Origin: Gammaproteobacteria bacterium
GTDB lineage: Bacteria > Pseudomonadota > Gammaproteobacteria > SURF-13
Length of the DNA: 13,873 nt
Direction: 5' to 3'
NCBI GenBank assembly: GCA_023487615.1
Contig: JAMDBH010000080.1
Span: 1 to 13,873 of the forward strand
Shown: one piece after another, positions 12,613 to 13,873 of the stretch
Position numbering within the stretch: position 1 is the first letter of the stretch
Layout: each line of letters begins with the position of its first letter
Made by a program: the position numbers and the translations under genes
The notes under the pieces: model-generated
What the model saw: the letters and a program-made list of their open reading frames with translations, nothing else
Told to the model about the DNA's origin: nothing
Database searches by the model: none

Positions 12613-13617
12613 GTGAGGCAAGGCAACATTCAAGTAGACCCCCAAGGCCGTCTGCGCCACTTTCTCACCATTGAGGGGCTTTCACCCTCGTTACTCACTG
12701 AAATCCTCGACACCGCGGAGTCGTTCGCCGTGACCAGCGAACAGGCCGTGAAAAAGCTGCCGCTGCTGCGCGGCAAAACCATCGTCAATTTATTCTTCGA
12801 GCCCAGCACCCGCACCCGGACGACGTTTGAACTCGCCGCCAAGCGCTTGTCGGCGGACGTGCTCAACATCAACGTGAGCGCCTCCTCCACCACCAAGGGC
12901 GAATCGCTGCTCGACACGCTGCGCAACCTGGAGGCCATGTACTGCGACATGTTCGTGGTACGCCACGCCGAGAGCGGCGCCGCGCATTTCATCGCTCAGC
13001 ATGTCGCACCGCACGTGAGCGTCATCAACGCGGGTGACGGCAGCCACGCGCATCCCACGCAGGCCATCCTCGACATGTTCACCGTGCGCCGCCACAAGGG
13101 CGACTTCGGCAAGCTTTGCGTGGCGATCGTGGGAGACATCCTGCACTCCCGCGTGGCGCGTTCGCAGATCCACGCCCTCACCACGCTCGGCGTACCGGCG
13201 GTGCGCGTCATCGCGCCGCACACTCTGCTGCCGGCGCAGATCGAAACGCTCGGCGTGCACGTCTATCACGACCTGCGCGAGGGCCTGCGCGATGTGGACG
13301 TGCTCATGATGCTGCGCCTGCAGCGCGAGCGTATGCAGGGCGCGCATCTGCCCAGCGAACGCGAATATTTTCACCTCTACGGCCTCACCGAAGAGAAGCT
13401 GGCCTACGCCAAGCCGGACGTCATCATCATGCATCCCGGACCGATCAATCGCGGCGTGGAGATGGACTCCGCCGTCGCCGATGGCCCGCGTTCGGTGATT
13501 CTGCAGCAGGTGAGTCACGGTATCGCGGTGCGCATGGCCATCATGACGCTGGCGATGCGTGTCCGTCCGCTTGCAGCGGAGGCGGGCGAAGCGATGACCG
13601 CAAGGAAAACCAAGTGA
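12613..13617 (+). CDS. pyrB: Aspartate carbamoyltransferase catalytic subunit
   Basis: Condenses carbamoyl phosphate and aspartate to carbamoyl-aspartate, the committed step of pyrimidine synthesis. The 334 residues contain the carbamoyl-phosphate loop [12 protein letters not shown] (62-73), SSTTKGES (91-98), [11 protein letters not shown] (147-157), [11 protein letters not shown] (231-241) and [13 protein letters not shown] (274-286). The order pyrR-pyrB-pyrC' indicates the Pseudomonas-type dodecameric enzyme in which PyrB requires an inactive dihydroorotase-like partner. The GTG start is uncertain: homologues begin near the NIQ(L/V)D segment, which here is preceded by GGC rather than ATG, and no clear Shine-Dalgarno site precedes the GTG. 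The stop overlaps pyrC' as TGATG. Confidence 0.94.
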   Translation: MRQGNIQVDPQGRLRHFLTIEGLSPSLLTEILDTAESFAVTSEQAVKKLPLLRGKTIVNLFFEPSTRTRTTFELAAKRLSADVLNINVSASSTTKGESLLDTLRNLEAMYCDMFVVRHAESGAAHFIAQHVAPHVSVINAGDGSHAHPTQAILDMFTVRRHKGDFGKLCVAIVGDILHSRVARSQIHALTTLGVPAVRVIAPHTLLPAQIETLGVHVYHDLREGLRDVDVLMMLRLQRERMQGAHLPSEREYFHLYGLTEEKLAYAKPDVIIMHPGPINRGVEMDSAVADGPRSVILQQVSHGIAVRMAIMTLAMRVRPLAAEAGEAMTARKTK

Positions 13618-13873
13618 TGCGCCTGCGCATTTCCGGAGGCCGGGTCATAGACCCCGCCCAACGCGTGGATAAGGTCCAGGATGTGTATGTCGCCGAGGGA
13701 AAAATCGTTGCGCTGGGCAAGGCGCCCGACGGCTTCACCGCTGATCGTGAGATAGTTGTCCGACACCAGGTCGTATGCCCGGGGCTGATAGACCTGTGCG
13801 CGCGGCTACGCGAGCCCGGTCAGCCCCATAAGGCGACCATCGCCAGCGAAACCGCGGCAGCGGCGAGCGCTGG
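13617..13873 (+). CDS. pyrC': PyrC', dihydroorotase-like non-catalytic subunit, partial (5' end)
   Basis: Start of a dihydroorotase-family protein running off the right edge (85 codons present). The amidohydrolase entry PGLIDL is followed by CARLREPGQPHK, where active type I dihydroorotases have HVHLREPG: both metal-binding histidines of the HxH motif are replaced (Cys61 and Arg63). This is what is expected of the PyrC' (PyrX) pseudo-dihydroorotase that assembles with PyrB for structure rather than catalysis. The ATG overlaps the pyrB stop (TGATG), with AAGGA upstream as ribosome binding site. A separate functional pyrC should exist elsewhere in the genome. Confidence 0.88.
   Translation, partial: MRLRISGGRVIDPAQRVDKVQDVYVAEGKIVALGKAPDGFTADREIVVRHQVVCPGLIDLCARLREPGQPHKATIASETAAAASA

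Noticed and set aside
12790..13518. 242-residue open frame on the minus strand opposite pyrB
   Set aside because: Antisense to strongly conserved PyrB motifs; composition dominated by His, Val, Ala, Arg as expected of a shadow.

Overview
This 13.9-kb, GC-rich window looks like the chromosome of a gammaproteobacterium, probably environmental and possibly from a sulfur-oxidising lineage. Two things point there. The gene order chpA-pilK-pilJ-pilI-pilH-pilG | gshB ... tonB-yqgE/algH-ruvX/yqgF-pyrR-pyrB-pyrC' is, from memory, that of the Pseudomonas aeruginosa PA0401-PA0413 region. The glutathione synthesis step 1 gene is the rare Acidithiobacillus ferrooxidans-type gshA. No RNA gene, IS element, CRISPR array or phage gene was found.

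Layout. Bases 1-5024 (minus strand) hold the type IV pilus chemosensory (Pil-Chp) operon: pilG, pilH, pilI, pilJ, pilK and the start of chpA. The chpA copy is abnormal: its N-terminus is normal down to about base 144, but bases 1 to about 140 carry a more internal piece of chpA in the opposite orientation, as in a chimeric contig end or an inversion with deletion. Bases 5025-5324 are a divergent intergenic region. Bases 5325-10747 (plus) hold gshA, gshB, a lipoprotein ApbE flavin transferase, a NusG-domain-II (EetA-like) membrane-anchored protein, a Gx-transporter (EetB-like) membrane protein and a TonB-like protein. Bases 10864-13873 (plus) hold yqgE, ruvX, pyrR, pyrB and the start of a dihydroorotase-like pyrC' that has lost its HxH metal site.

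The standout feature is a set of intergenic inverted-repeat arrays built from short tandem units (7 bp, or 9 bp in one family). Unit sequences differ between loci but the architecture is the same: tandem units, a spacer, then the same units inverted. Five lie in the plus-strand gene run: gshA/gshB (GTGAGGA type), gshB/apbE (GTAGCAA type), eetA-like/eetB-like and yqgE/ruvX (both GCAGAGGAC type), and tonB/yqgE (GGATTAG/GGTTAGC type). In this run, gene junctions are either 1-4 base start/stop overlaps or carry an array; the only other junction, pyrR/pyrB, carries a second kind of element, a 50-bp dispersed repeat also found upstream of pilG. Two arrays have become coding. One supplies the end of gshA and a repeat-encoded N-terminal extension of gshB. 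The other supplies the end of gshB plus the start codon and hydrophobic core of the ApbE lipoprotein signal peptide. Because 7 is not a multiple of 3, any change in unit number would shift the frame, so these two junctions could act as contingency loci.

Functionally, the window combines surface-sensing control of type IV pili (pilG-chpA, with a TonB-like partner nearby), glutathione synthesis (gshA-gshB), an extracytoplasmic flavinylation module resembling part of the Gram-positive flavin-based electron-transfer locus (apbE-eetA-eetB), and pyrimidine biosynthesis (pyrR-pyrB-pyrC').
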